Source: VFMC01 sp044238435
GTDB taxonomy: Bacteria; Actinomycetota; Acidimicrobiia; Acidimicrobiales; Ilumatobacteraceae
Direction of reading: 5' to 3'
Assembly (NCBI GenBank): GCA_044238435.1
Contig: JBIIDH010000028.1
Location: 1-34,201, forward strand
Length of the DNA: 34,201 nt
The position numbers and the translations under genes were made by a program. The notes beneath the pieces were generated by a model, which saw only the letters and a program-made list of their open reading frames with translations, was not told where the DNA came from and did not search any database. Shown one piece after another: positions 21,519 to 29,736 of the stretch. Numbering within the stretch: the stretch's first letter is position 1; every line of letters starts with the position of its first letter.

Positions 21519-21890
21519 ATGGAACTCACCGTCCTCGGCAACACGGTCCGACACGCCATCGAACACGTCGAGGTGTTCCCGGCTCCGCAGCACGTCACCA
21601 CGGTGCGGTTCACCACCGACGAACTGCAGTCGATGTGCCCGGTCACCAACCAGCCCGACCTCTCGCACGTCGTCATCGAGTACGTGCCCCAGCAGTGGTG
21701 CGTCGAGTCGAAGAGCCTGAAGCTGTACCTGTGGGGCTTCCGCGACCGGGCCGTGTTCGCCGAGGCGCTCACCGCCGAGATCGCCGCCGAGATCATGGCC
21801 ACCGCCCAGCCGCACGAGGTCACCGTCACCCTCACCCAGCGGCCCCGCGGCGGCATCGAAGTGCAGGCCGTCGCCCGCCTCACCCGCTGA
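21519..21890 (+). CDS. queF: NADPH-dependent 7-cyano-7-deazaguanine reductase (preQ0 reductase)
   Basis: 123 residues, short (type I) QueF of the tunnelling fold. It reduces preQ0 to preQ1 in queuosine synthesis. The nucleophile is the Cys in MCPVTNQPD (residues 39-47). ESKSLKLYLWGFRD is the QueF signature with the substrate-binding Glu. HVVIEYVPQQW is the neighbouring strand. No other queuosine genes are in the window. It is divergent from the PhyH-like gene, 57 bp apart, and is followed by the palindromic repeat pair. Confidence 0.92.
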   Translation: MELTVLGNTVRHAIEHVEVFPAPQHVTTVRFTTDELQSMCPVTNQPDLSHVVIEYVPQQWCVESKSLKLYLWGFRDRAVFAEALTAEIAAEIMATAQPHEVTVTLTQRPRGGIEVQAVARLTR

Positions 21891-21926
21891 GACCCGCCCG
21901 GTCATCCTTTGCCCACCACCATCCGG

Positions 21927-21971
21927 CGTTTGTGAGCTGGGCCGTGTTGTGGCGGGTTCCGCTCACAAACG
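21927..21971. repeat. Palindromic repeat copy C
   Basis: CGTTTGTGAGC (21927-21937) pairs with GCTCACAAACG (21961-21971), 11 bp perfect, with a 23-nt centre containing GGGCCGTGTTGTGGCGGG. It is the same 45-bp unit as copy A. Confidence 0.92.
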
Positions 21972-21998
21972 TGGGCGGGTCGGCAGTCGGTGATGCGG

Positions 21999-22044
21999 CG
22001 TTTGTGAGCTAGGCCGGGTTGTGGTGGGGGTTCGCTCACAAACG
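21999..22044. repeat. Palindromic repeat copy D
   Basis: CGTTTGTGAGC (21999-22009) pairs with GCTCACAAACG (22034-22044). The 24-nt centre (AGGCCGGGTTGTGGTGGGGG) closely matches copy C. It starts 72 bp after copy C with a 27-bp spacer, the same geometry as A-B. Confidence 0.92.
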
Positions 22045-22066
22045 GCGCCTGCGACGTGCGGGCGGC

Positions 22067-22128
22067 GGGCGGCTGCCGGCGAGGGTCAGGCGGGCGGTGG
22101 GCGGTGGGCGGCTGCCGGCGAAGGTCAG
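22067..22128. repeat. Imperfect 23-bp direct repeat
   Basis: A 23-bp unit at 22067-22089 recurs at 22106-22128 with one mismatch (key block GGCTGCCGGCG followed by A/G-GGTCAG). The second copy covers the stop codon of the permease gene. It may be an unequal-crossover duplication. Confidence 0.75.
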
Positions 22129-23402
22129 TGGCTGTCGCCGGGGCGGTACGGCTGGCCGGCGTGGGCCGGGGGCCGCAGTTGTTGGCTGGCACCGGCCAGC
22201 ACCAGCAGGGTGACGATGTACGGCGTGGCTGCCAGCCAGTCGTTGGGCACCTCTTCGATGGTGGCGAAGGCAACAGCGGCGATGGCCACGCCCGCGGCGG
22301 CGACGGTGGCGCCCACGGGCCGCTTGTTCATCACCGCGGCGATCATCACGAACGAGGCCAGGATGGCAGCGACGAGGAACAGCGCCGGCACGTTCTTCGC
22401 GTCGCGGAAGCGCAGGGCCTCGGCGAAGCCGAACAGGCTGGCCCCCGACAGCACGCCCAGCGGCCGCCAGTTGCCGAAGATGGTGGTGGCCAGGCCGATG
22501 TAGCCGCGGCCGGCGATCTGCCCCTGGCGGTAGGTGCTGGTGAACACGCACGACAGATAGGCGCCGCCGAAACCGGCCAAGGCGCCGCTGACGGCCATTG
22601 CCTGATACCGGATGCGGACGATGTTCACGCCCAGGCTCTCGCCGGCCTGCGGCGACTCGCCCGACGACCGCATGCGCAGACCCCAGCGGGTGCGCCACAG
22701 CATCCAGGCGGTGAGGGGCACGAAGGCGAGGGCGAGCAGGGTGGGCAGGTACACGTCGCTGACGACACCGCGCACCAGGCCCGCCAGGTCGGGGATGAGC
22801 GGGATGTTGTGGCGCTGCTCGAGCCAGCCGAGGATGTCGGGACTGCGCCACGAGCCGATGCGGCCGCCCGCCAGGAACGGCATGTCGAACTCGCCGTAGC
22901 CGCCCTTGCCGGTGGGCGACTGGCTCTCGCCGCCGCCCTGCTGGCCCTTGAAGAAGATGATCGACATGTACTCGGTGATGCCGGCGGCCAGGATGTTGAT
23001 GGCGATGCCCGACACCACGTGGTCGACGTTGAACCGCACCGTGGCCACGGCGTGCAGGAGGCCACCGATGGCGCCACCCACGACAGCGAGGCCGATGCCG
23101 GCCCACGAGCCCCAGTGCCAGGCACCGAACCCGCCGAGCCATGAGCCGAGGATCATCATGCCCTCGATACCGATGTTGACGATGCCCGCCCGCTCGGCCC
23201 ACAGGCCGGCCAGACCGGCGAGCAGGATGGGCGTGGCCACCCGCATGGTGGACGAGATGGTGCCCGAACTGGTGAGGTCGTCGGCACCGGTGATGATGCG
23301 GGCGATCGACAGCACCAGCATGAGGCCGAGGCCGGCGATGAGCAGCCGCGTGGCCGGCGACGCGGCCCGGTAGCGGGCGAACAGGTCCTTCAGTGCGCTC
23401 AC
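22125..23402 (-). CDS. ABC transporter permease, nucleoside uptake (second permease)
   Basis: 425 residues with about ten hydrophobic helices, branched-chain/ribose-type permease fold (BPD_transp_2). WAERAGIVNIGIEGMMILGSWLG is the typical TM-loop signature of the partner permease in BmpA-type systems, and VRFNVDHVVSGIAINILAAGITEY the conserved coupling region. The GTG start (23402) overlaps the stop of the first permease by 4 nt (GTGA). The last residues (PPAHAGQPYRPGDSH) are polar and probably cytoplasmic. It forms the channel with the first permease. Confidence 0.9.
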   Translation of the reverse strand: MSALKDLFARYRAASPATRLLIAGLGLMLVLSIARIITGADDLTSSGTISSTMRVATPILLAGLAGLWAERAGIVNIGIEGMMILGSWLGGFGAWHWGSWAGIGLAVVGGAIGGLLHAVATVRFNVDHVVSGIAINILAAGITEYMSIIFFKGQQGGGESQSPTGKGGYGEFDMPFLAGGRIGSWRSPDILGWLEQRHNIPLIPDLAGLVRGVVSDVYLPTLLALAFVPLTAWMLWRTRWGLRMRSSGESPQAGESLGVNIVRIRYQAMAVSGALAGFGGAYLSCVFTSTYRQGQIAGRGYIGLATTIFGNWRPLGVLSGASLFGFAEALRFRDAKNVPALFLVAAILASFVMIAAVMNKRPVGATVAAAGVAIAAVAFATIEEVPNDWLAATPYIVTLLVLAGASQQLRPPAHAGQPYRPGDSH

Positions 23403-24496
23403 GCGGCCACCGCCACCTGGGCGTGCTGCGCTTCGAGCAGCGCTGCCGCCTTGCGTTGGATGCGCCGGTCGTCCCAGCGCTTCACCGCAGCGTTGATGAT
23501 GACCACGGCCAGCACGATGATGCCCTGCATGATCGTGACGATCTCTTTCGGGATGTCGATCAGTTGCAGCTTGCCGGAGGCCTCGCCGAGGAAGCCGAAC
23601 AGCATGGCCGAGAAGAAGATGCCGAGCGGGTGGTTGCGGCCCAGCAGCGCCACGGCGATGCCGTTGAACCCCTGCTGCTCGGCCAGGTTGTTCTGATAGG
23701 CGTGCACGTCGCCCAGCAGGGCGCGCATGCCCACCAGACCGGCGAGCGCACCCGACATGAGCATTGCCACGGTGACCATGCGCTTCGGGTTCACACCGGT
23801 GACCCGGGCTGCGCCAGGGTTGCCGCCCGAGGCGCGCAACCGGAACCCGAACTTCGTCTTCCACACCAGCACCCAGAAGAACACCAGCACCAGCAGTGCC
23901 ACGATGAACATGCCGTTCAGTCGCCGGTCGACGATGTCGGGGAACCAGGCCGAGGTGGGCAGGTCCTTGGTCTTCACGAGCAGGCTCTCGGTCTCGCTCT
24001 CGACACGGAAGAACTTGTCGAACGACCAGGCCACCAGGCTGAGGGCGATGAAGTTCAGCATGATCGTGGAGATGACCTCGTTCACCCCACGCTTCACCTT
24101 CAGGTAGGCGGCGATCGAGCTCCAGGCCGCGCCCGCCAACATCGCCACCACCAGGCACAGCAGGATGTGCAGCGGGGCCGGCAGCTTCACCGCGGCGCCG
24201 ATGACGGCGGTGGTGAGCAGCGCCACCCGCATCTGGCCCTCAACGCCGATGTTGAACAGGTTCATCTTGAACCCGATGGCCACGGCGGCGGCCGAGATCA
24301 TCAGCGGCGTCGCCCGGTTCATCGTGCCGAGCAGCACTTTGGTATCGCCGGCGGCGCCGAACAGCGTGGAGTAGGCCTCGATGGGGTCCTTGCCGGTGAT
24401 GAGCAGCAGCACAGCGCAGATGACCAGTGCCACGAGCACGGCCAGCACCGAACTGGCCGAGGTGACCGCGACGCGTTGCAGTTTCTGGCGGTCCAT
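23399..24496 (-). CDS. ABC transporter permease, nucleoside uptake (first permease)
   Basis: 365 residues with about eight to nine helices. AAAVAIGFKMNLFNIGVEGQMRV is the family signature, and LKVKRGVNEVISTIMLNFIA the second conserved region facing the ATPase. The ATG at 24496 is 7 nt after AGGAGG and shares one base with the ATPase stop (TGATG); GTG 24499 is also possible but badly spaced. A large external loop (RVESETESLLVKTKDLPTS) separates two helices. It pairs with the downstream permease. Confidence 0.9.
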   Translation of the reverse strand: MDRQKLQRVAVTSASSVLAVLVALVICAVLLLITGKDPIEAYSTLFGAAGDTKVLLGTMNRATPLMISAAAVAIGFKMNLFNIGVEGQMRVALLTTAVIGAAVKLPAPLHILLCLVVAMLAGAAWSSIAAYLKVKRGVNEVISTIMLNFIALSLVAWSFDKFFRVESETESLLVKTKDLPTSAWFPDIVDRRLNGMFIVALLVLVFFWVLVWKTKFGFRLRASGGNPGAARVTGVNPKRMVTVAMLMSGALAGLVGMRALLGDVHAYQNNLAEQQGFNGIAVALLGRNHPLGIFFSAMLFGFLGEASGKLQLIDIPKEIVTIMQGIIVLAVVIINAAVKRWDDRRIQRKAAALLEAQHAQVAVAA

Positions 24497-26064
24497 CACG
24501 ATGCCTCCTGCATCTCGCCGGTCATGTAGAGGCCGAGTTGCTCGGGCGTGACCGTGTCGGGATCGAGTGAGGCGGTGATGCGACCGTCGAACATCACGAG
24601 GATGCGGTCGGACAGGCCGATCAGCTCCTCGAGGTCGGCCGAGATCAGCACCACCCCGAGGCCTGCGTCGCGAGCGTTGCGCAGCTCGTCCCAGATGGCG
24701 GCCTGGGCGCCGACGTCGACGCCACGGGTGGGGTGGGCGGCCAGCAACACCTTCGGTTTGCTGGCCATCTCGCGCCCGACGATGAGCTTCTGCTGGTTGC
24801 CGCCGGAGAGCGCGAATGCAGGCACCTGCTCACTGGGGGTGCGCACCCCGAAGCGCTCGATGACGGCTCGGCTGTCGGCCTCCATCTTGCTGCGCAGCAG
24901 GAACGGGCCCTTCGACATGCCGAGTTCGTCCTCGCGGCCGAGGAAGGTGTTCTCCCACAGCGGTGCGTCGAGCAGCAGACCCTCGCGGTGGCGGTCGAAC
25001 GGGATGTACGAGATGCCCTTGCCGAGCCGCTCGCTGGTGGACGCCGTCGTGACGTCCTCGCCGGCCAGCACCACGCGTCCGTGGGGGGTCGCGTCGCCCG
25101 GGGCTGCGGCGACGATGGCAGTGAGGCCCAGGATGGCTTCGCACAGTTCGGCCTGACCGTTGCCCTCCACACCGGCGATGCCCACCACCTCGCCCGAGTG
25201 CACGACGAGACTGACGGCTTCGAGCGCCAGCTTGGCGCCCTTCTCGACGCCGGCCACGTCGACGGAATCGACCTCGAGCAACACCTCGTCGCCGATGGTG
25301 GTGGTGCGCCCCGACGGGTCGGGCAGTTCACTGCCCACCATCAGTTCCGCCAGCTGCCGCCGGTCGACCTCGTGCGGGGTGGTGGTGGCCACCGTGGTGC
25401 CCTGACGGATGACGGTGATGTCGTTGCTGACCGCCAGCACTTCGTCGAGCTTGTGCGAGATAAAGATGACGGTGGCACCGTCGTCGACCAGGCGGCGCAG
25501 GTTGACGAACAGTTCGTCGACCTCCTGGGGAACCAGCACGGCGGTGGGTTCGTCGAGGATGAGGATGCGGGCCCCGCGGTAGAGCACCTTCAGGATCTCC
25601 ACCCGCTGGCGCTGGCCGATGCCGAGCGCGCTCACCGGTGCATCGAGGTCGAAGTCGACGCCCAACGAGGCCATCAGTTCGCTGATTCGGCGCTTGGCCT
25701 CGCCGAACTTGATGACCCCCCGGCCGCCGACGGGCTCGGCGCCGAGGATGATGTTCTCGACCACGCTGAGGTTGTCGGCCAACATGAAGTGCTGGTGCAC
25801 CATGCCGATGCCGGCGGCGATGGCGTCGGTGGGCGACTTGAAGTGCACCCCGGTGCCGTTCACGGTGATGGTGCCCTCATCGGGCTGGTGCATCCCGTAG
25901 AGCGTCTTCATCAGCGTCGACTTGCCGGCGCCGTTCTCGCCGACGATGGCGTGGATGGTGCCGGCCCGTACGCGCAGGTCGATGTCGTAGTTGGCTCGTA
26001 CGCCCGGGAAGCTCTTGCCGATGCCTTCCAGGACGACGGCGAACGGTGCCGACGACTCGTTCAC
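24496..26064 (-). CDS. Nucleoside ABC transporter ATP-binding protein (two ABC domains)
   Basis: 522 residues. Domain 1 has Walker A GENGAGKS (about 43-50), Q-loop in HQHFML, signature LGIGQRQRVEIL and Walker B ILILDEPTAVL. Domain 2 has the degenerate P-loop GVEGNGQAEL, signature LSGGNQQKL and Walker B-like LLAAHPTRGVDVGA. The asymmetry is normal for the sugar/nucleoside importer family. It energises uptake by the two following permeases. The GTG start is 4 nt after GGGGG. It lies downstream of bmpA behind a hairpin terminator, implying lower expression than the binding protein. Confidence 0.93.
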   Translation of the reverse strand: MNESSAPFAVVLEGIGKSFPGVRANYDIDLRVRAGTIHAIVGENGAGKSTLMKTLYGMHQPDEGTITVNGTGVHFKSPTDAIAAGIGMVHQHFMLADNLSVVENIILGAEPVGGRGVIKFGEAKRRISELMASLGVDFDLDAPVSALGIGQRQRVEILKVLYRGARILILDEPTAVLVPQEVDELFVNLRRLVDDGATVIFISHKLDEVLAVSNDITVIRQGTTVATTTPHEVDRRQLAELMVGSELPDPSGRTTTIGDEVLLEVDSVDVAGVEKGAKLALEAVSLVVHSGEVVGIAGVEGNGQAELCEAILGLTAIVAAAPGDATPHGRVVLAGEDVTTASTSERLGKGISYIPFDRHREGLLLDAPLWENTFLGREDELGMSKGPFLLRSKMEADSRAVIERFGVRTPSEQVPAFALSGGNQQKLIVGREMASKPKVLLAAHPTRGVDVGAQAAIWDELRNARDAGLGVVLISADLEELIGLSDRILVMFDGRITASLDPDTVTPEQLGLYMTGEMQEAS

Positions 26065-26158
26065 TCATCCCCCTCGTGACGGGCTGACCGCACGCCACGG
26101 ACAGCGAGGCCAGTATTCCACATGCCCCGGTGGTCACTCCGAAAACGATGGGGCTCCG

Positions 26159-26197
26159 AAAACGGCGACGGCCCGGGGGCGGACCCCCGGGCCGTCG
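26159..26197 (-). terminator. Intrinsic terminator between bmpA and the ABC genes
   Basis: CGACGGCCCGGGGG (26166-26179) pairs perfectly with CCCCCGGGCCGTCG (26184-26197) around a 4-nt loop. On the minus strand TTTT follows at 26162-26159. It should stop or attenuate transcription leaving bmpA. A CTCCGAAAACG direct repeat (26138-26148, 26154-26164) overlaps the T-run. Confidence 0.8.
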
Positions 26198-26237
26198 GCC
26201 GATCAGTGCTGTTGACTGGTGTGGAACGCCGAGGCGA

Positions 26238-27257
26238 TCAGGGAGCGGTGGGCACCGTGATCTTGCCGTCGACGATGTCCTTCTTCAGGGCGTCGAGCTG
26301 GTCCTTGAACTCGTCGACGTAGCCACCCGAGGTGGCGTAGCCGACACCGTCGTTCTTCAGGTCGAACACGTTGATGCCGCCCTTGGTGTCGCCGTTCTTG
26401 ACGGCCTTGATGGTCTCGTAGACGGCCACATCGACACGCTTGAGCATCGAGGTGAGGATGACCTTCTTGGCGTCGTCGCTGCCAGCGGTGAGGTACTGGT
26501 CGCTGTCGACACCGATGGCCCACTTGCCGGCCTCGATGGCGGCCTCGATGGTGCCGGCGCCCGAACCGCCAGCGGCGGTGTAGACGACCTCGACGCCATC
26601 GGCGTACCAGCCACCGGCGATCTCCTTGGCGCCGGCCACGTTGCCCCACGCCGAGTTGTCGCCGGCGGGCCCGAGGTACTTGACCTCGACGGTGATGTTC
26701 GGGTTGATCTGCTTCGCACCCGCGGTGTAGCCGGCCTCGAACTTCTTGATGAGGTCGATCTCCTGGCCGCCGATGAAGCCGATCTTGTCGCAACCGCACT
26801 TGAGGGCGGCAGCGGCACCGACGAGGAACGAACCCTGCTCCTCGGCGAACACGAGGCTCTTCACGTTCGGGGCGTCGACCACGGAGTCGACGATGCCGAA
26901 GGTGATGTTCGGGTTGGCCTTGGCGATCTCGGTCATCGGGTCGGTGAACATGAAGCCCACGCCGACGATGACCTTGGCGCCGTCGCCGGCGAGCAGTTCG
27001 AGGTTGGCCTTGCGGTCTTCGTCGACGGTGGCCTCGAGCTCCTTGAGCTCGATACCGAGGTCGGTCTTGGCCTTGTCGCCACCGGCGGCAGCCGAGTCGT
27101 TGAAGGTGCCGTCGCCGCGACCGCCGGTATCGAACGCGATGCCGGCCATGAAGTCGCTGCCGCTTGAGCCCGAATCCTTGTCGTCGCCGCATGCTGCGGC
27201 CACGAGGCCGAGCGACGCGACAACCGCGAGCGCCATGACGCGCTTGCTCTTGATCAT
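26238..27257 (-). CDS. bmpA: BMP family nucleoside-binding lipoprotein
   Basis: 339 residues. A lipoprotein signal (MIKSKRVMALAVVASLGLVAAAC) ends at lipid-modified Cys23, followed by an acidic serine/glycine linker. The BMP/PnrA-like periplasmic-binding fold shows FDTGGRGDGTFNDSA, GVGFMFTDPM, SLVFAEEQGSFLVGAAAAL, IGFIGGQEIDLIKKFEAGYTAG, VVYTAAGGSGAG and AIGVDSDQY, the nucleoside-site motifs. It delivers purine or other nucleosides to the ABC importer encoded downstream. A GGGGGAG precedes ATG 27257 by 4 nt. The terminator after it explains how it could be made in excess. Confidence 0.94.
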   Translation of the reverse strand: MIKSKRVMALAVVASLGLVAAACGDDKDSGSSGSDFMAGIAFDTGGRGDGTFNDSAAAGGDKAKTDLGIELKELEATVDEDRKANLELLAGDGAKVIVGVGFMFTDPMTEIAKANPNITFGIVDSVVDAPNVKSLVFAEEQGSFLVGAAAALKCGCDKIGFIGGQEIDLIKKFEAGYTAGAKQINPNITVEVKYLGPAGDNSAWGNVAGAKEIAGGWYADGVEVVYTAAGGSGAGTIEAAIEAGKWAIGVDSDQYLTAGSDDAKKVILTSMLKRVDVAVYETIKAVKNGDTKGGINVFDLKNDGVGYATSGGYVDEFKDQLDALKKDIVDGKITVPTAP

Positions 27258-27350
27258 TGGTCTCCCCCTAGGAGTGTTGGTGGTGGAAGGATTTCCATGG
27301 GCCATGCTACCCATCCGTTCGGGCGACGTCGGCAGTGCTGCACCGGGCCG

Positions 27351-27356
27351 TAACAT
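27351..27356 (+). promoter_or_regulatory. Possible -10 element for the SGNH gene
   Basis: TAACAT, 16 nt before the ATG at 27373. It supports a start at or near 27373 over upstream in-frame codons. Confidence 0.35.
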
Positions 27357-27372
27357 TTCGGTGATCGATCCG

Positions 27373-28410
27373 ATGGAGCCCTTCGACGCGCCCGACGCGC
27401 CCCTTCCCGTCATGCCCGACGGCCCCGACGGCCCGCTCGACGGCGCAGTCGAAGACGACGGCATCTGGCTTGCTCCGTCCACCGGGTCGGCTGCACGGCC
27501 TCGGCCCAGGCCCCGGGTGAGCAGCCAGCGCTACCTGATGCGCCGCCTCGGGGCGCTCGGCGTGCTGGCGCTGCTGGTGATCGGCGCCCTCAAGCTGGTC
27601 GGCGCCCTGTTCGGCAGCGACGGCGACACGGCGGCGGCGCCGGTCGACACCGGTGTGGCCCTGGAGACCGTGGCGCCAGCGGTCACCGAGGTGAGCGAGT
27701 CGACGACGCCGATCCTCGCCCAACCCCCGCCCACGCCCGACAACCCGGCGCGGCTGCTCATCCTCGGCGACTCCGATGCCGGGGCGTTCGGCCCGTACCT
27801 CGAGACGCTGATGGCCGAGACCGGCATCGTCACCACCCAACTCGACTACAAGGTGTCGACCGGGTTGTCGCGCACCGATGTGTTCGACTGGCCTGCGCAC
27901 ATGGCCGAGGTGCTGCCGGCCGCCGACCCTGACATCGTGGTCGTCACGTTCGGCGGCAACGACGCCCAGGCCATCACCGATGCCTCGGAGAACGTGATCG
28001 TGGGGGTGCCCACGGGTGACGAGGGCGGCGATGTGGAATGGCGTGCCGAGTACGGAGCCCGGGTGGGCGCAGTCATGGACCTGCTCGCGGCCGAGGGACG
28101 CACGCTCGTGTGGGTGGGCATCCCCAACGCCGAGGACCCCGACTTCACGGCGCGGTTGAAGGCGCTCGACGAGGTGGTGCGCGCCGAGGTGGCCGAGCGA
28201 CCCGGTGTGCGGTTCGTAGACACCTGGCAGCGCTTTTCGGGTATCGAGGGTGGCTACGCCGAGTTCCGGATCGACCCCCGCGACGGCCAGGGCAAGGACG
28301 TGCGCGCCGACGACGGCTTCCACCTGAACGTGGCGGGCGCCGAGATCCTGGCGCTCGACATCGCCGAGGTGGTGCGCGCCGTGCTGCGCGAGCGGGGCGC
28401 CGCACTGTGA
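27373..28410 (+). CDS. SGNH/GDSL hydrolase family protein, membrane anchored
   Basis: 345 residues. An acidic, proline-rich N-terminus (MEPFDAPDAPLPVMPDGPDG) is followed by an Arg-rich stretch, one transmembrane helix (LGALGVLALLVIGALKLVGALFG), a Thr/Ala/Pro linker and an SGNH domain. Catalytic blocks are ILGDSDAG (Ser), VTFGGNDAQ (Gly/Asn) and DDGFHLN (Asp-His). It resembles the DUF459-type SGNH proteins; likely an extracytoplasmic esterase or acyl-group remodelling enzyme (inference). The start is uncertain: GTG 27361 and ATG 27304-region codons are in frame. Its stop overlaps the next gene by 4 nt. Confidence 0.8.
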   Translation: MEPFDAPDAPLPVMPDGPDGPLDGAVEDDGIWLAPSTGSAARPRPRPRVSSQRYLMRRLGALGVLALLVIGALKLVGALFGSDGDTAAAPVDTGVALETVAPAVTEVSESTTPILAQPPPTPDNPARLLILGDSDAGAFGPYLETLMAETGIVTTQLDYKVSTGLSRTDVFDWPAHMAEVLPAADPDIVVVTFGGNDAQAITDASENVIVGVPTGDEGGDVEWRAEYGARVGAVMDLLAAEGRTLVWVGIPNAEDPDFTARLKALDEVVRAEVAERPGVRFVDTWQRFSGIEGGYAEFRIDPRDGQGKDVRADDGFHLNVAGAEILALDIAEVVRAVLRERGAAL

Positions 28411-29003
28411 GGTCGCGGTCGTGGCGTCTCGTGGCTGCGACCGCCTGGTGCGTGCTGTTGGCATGGCCGACCGCTGCCCGGGCCTCGTCCGAGCAGGCCG
28501 AGGTGTGTGCCCGCGAGACCCTGCTGTGGACCGGTGCGGCCTCGCTCGGCACGGCGGCTGCATCTGCCGACACCGGCCTCGCCGTGACCGTGCCGGCGTC
28601 GGGTGAGCGACTGCGCACGGTCGGCGTGTCGGCCGACGGTCTGGCGGCCGACGGCAGTGCCCACGTCGTCACCGTCACCGTGGGCGGCACCGCCGCTGGT
28701 CCGGGCGCCGTGGTGCCCGGCGGCGCGGTGCAGTTGCGCTACAGCGGGCCGGTCGACGTGGTGGTGTCGGGCGTGTCGGTGGTGATCGACCGGTGTGCCG
28801 CGGTGGCCTCGGAGGCGCCGGTACCGGCTCCGGCGAGGGACTTGCCGAACACCGGTGGGCCCAGCCTCCTGGTCGGTGAGATCGGCGCGGCGAGCGTGGC
28901 CCTCGGGGTGGTGGCCCTGCGGTTGGGCCGGGCCCGTCCGGTTACTGCTGGCGGCCGCGTGCCTGGATGGCGGCGCGGCGCTCGGCCACCCGCTCGGGGC
29001 TGA
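28407..29003 (+). CDS. LPxTG-type surface protein
   Basis: 198 residues. The GTG start overlaps the SGNH stop (GTGA). A signal peptide (RLVAATAWCVLLAWPTAARA) is followed by a small beta-rich domain with one cysteine near each end (Cys34, Cys130), possibly a disulfide. A Pro/Ala linker leads to LPNTG (146-150), then a hydrophobic helix and RLGRAR, the sortase sorting-signal order. About 20 extra residues rich in Gly/Arg follow the basic patch, longer than usual, and this end overlaps the convergent enoyl-CoA hydratase-like gene by 62 nt. Probably wall-anchored; function unknown. Confidence 0.72.
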   Translation: MRSRSWRLVAATAWCVLLAWPTAARASSEQAEVCARETLLWTGAASLGTAAASADTGLAVTVPASGERLRTVGVSADGLAADGSAHVVTVTVGGTAAGPGAVVPGGAVQLRYSGPVDVVVSGVSVVIDRCAAVASEAPVPAPARDLPNTGGPSLLVGEIGAASVALGVVALRLGRARPVTAGGRVPGWRRGARPPARG

Positions 29004-29718
29004 AGTTCGCCTGCTGCCAGGCCCGCCCGTCGGCGGCCTCGACCGCCCAGCCCGCTTCGTCGGCGTTGATGGCCGCGTAGGTGCCGCGGATCTGGCGCAC
29101 CCCTGGCTGGTCGTTGCCGATGATGTCGGTGGCGAGCGACCGGGCGAACGGCAGCAACTCGTCGTGTGGCACGACGTGGTTGACCAGGCCCCACTGCAGC
29201 GCCTCGTCGGCCGACAAGAAGTTGCCGGTGAAGCTCATCTCACGCGCCCGGCGCACGCCGATGGCCTGCGACAGCAGCACCGTGAGGCCCCAACCCGGCA
29301 TCACGCCCACGCGTGTGTGGGTGTCGCCGAATTTCGCCCGCTCCGACGCCACCAGGAAGTCGCAGTTCAGGGCGAGCTCGAACCCGCCCGTGATGGCCAC
29401 GCCGTTCACTGCGCCGATGAGGGGTTTGGCCAGTCGAGGGAACGGCCCGCGCACACCCGACGCGTTCACGCCGCCGTCGGCACCGGTGCCGCCGAGGTTG
29501 CCGCCGGTGGAACCGAGTTCTTTCAGGTCGAGCCCGGCGCAGAACGCCGGGTCGGTGCCGGTGAGCACGATCACGTCGACGTCGTCGCGGGCGTCGGCCG
29601 CGAGCATCGCCTCGGGCAGCAGGCGCAGCACCTCGCTCGACAGGGCGTTGCGGGCCTCGGGACGGTTGAGGGTGATGGTGGCGATGCGGTCGCTCACCTC
29701 GAGCAGCACGACGGACAT
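28942..29718 (-). CDS. Enoyl-CoA hydratase/isomerase family protein (copy 1)
   Basis: 258 residues of the crotonase fold. ITLNRPEARNALS (15-27) and GTDPAFCAGLDLKEL form the CoA pocket and first oxyanion-hole segment. AVNGVAITGGFELALNCD carries the glutamate equivalent to Glu144 of rat hydratase. The second glutamate (Glu164 position, usually in PEI) is replaced by His in FGDTHTRVGVMPG, so classical hydratase chemistry is doubtful and isomerase, hydrolase or other crotonase activity is possible. ATG 29718 lies 7 nt after GAGGAT; GTG 29724 is less likely. Its end overlaps the LPxTG gene. Confidence 0.88.
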   Translation of the reverse strand: MSVVLLEVSDRIATITLNRPEARNALSSEVLRLLPEAMLAADARDDVDVIVLTGTDPAFCAGLDLKELGSTGGNLGGTGADGGVNASGVRGPFPRLAKPLIGAVNGVAITGGFELALNCDFLVASERAKFGDTHTRVGVMPGWGLTVLLSQAIGVRRAREMSFTGNFLSADEALQWGLVNHVVPHDELLPFARSLATDIIGNDQPGVRQIRGTYAAINADEAGWAVEAADGRAWQQANFSPERVAERRAAIQARGRQQ

Positions 29719-29725
29719 GGGCACG

Positions 29726-29731
29726 ATCCTC
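29726..29731 (-). promoter_or_regulatory. -10 element for enoyl-CoA hydratase-like copy 1
   Basis: GAGGAT on the minus strand, 7 nt before ATG 29718; weak hexamer but canonical leaderless spacing. Confidence 0.25.
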
Positions 29732-29736
29732 GCGCG

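Noticed and set aside
22125..24158. A 677-residue permease starting inside the first permease gene
   Set aside because: The upstream part is an off-frame shadow; the GTG at 23402 with GTGA overlap matches the family's normal length.
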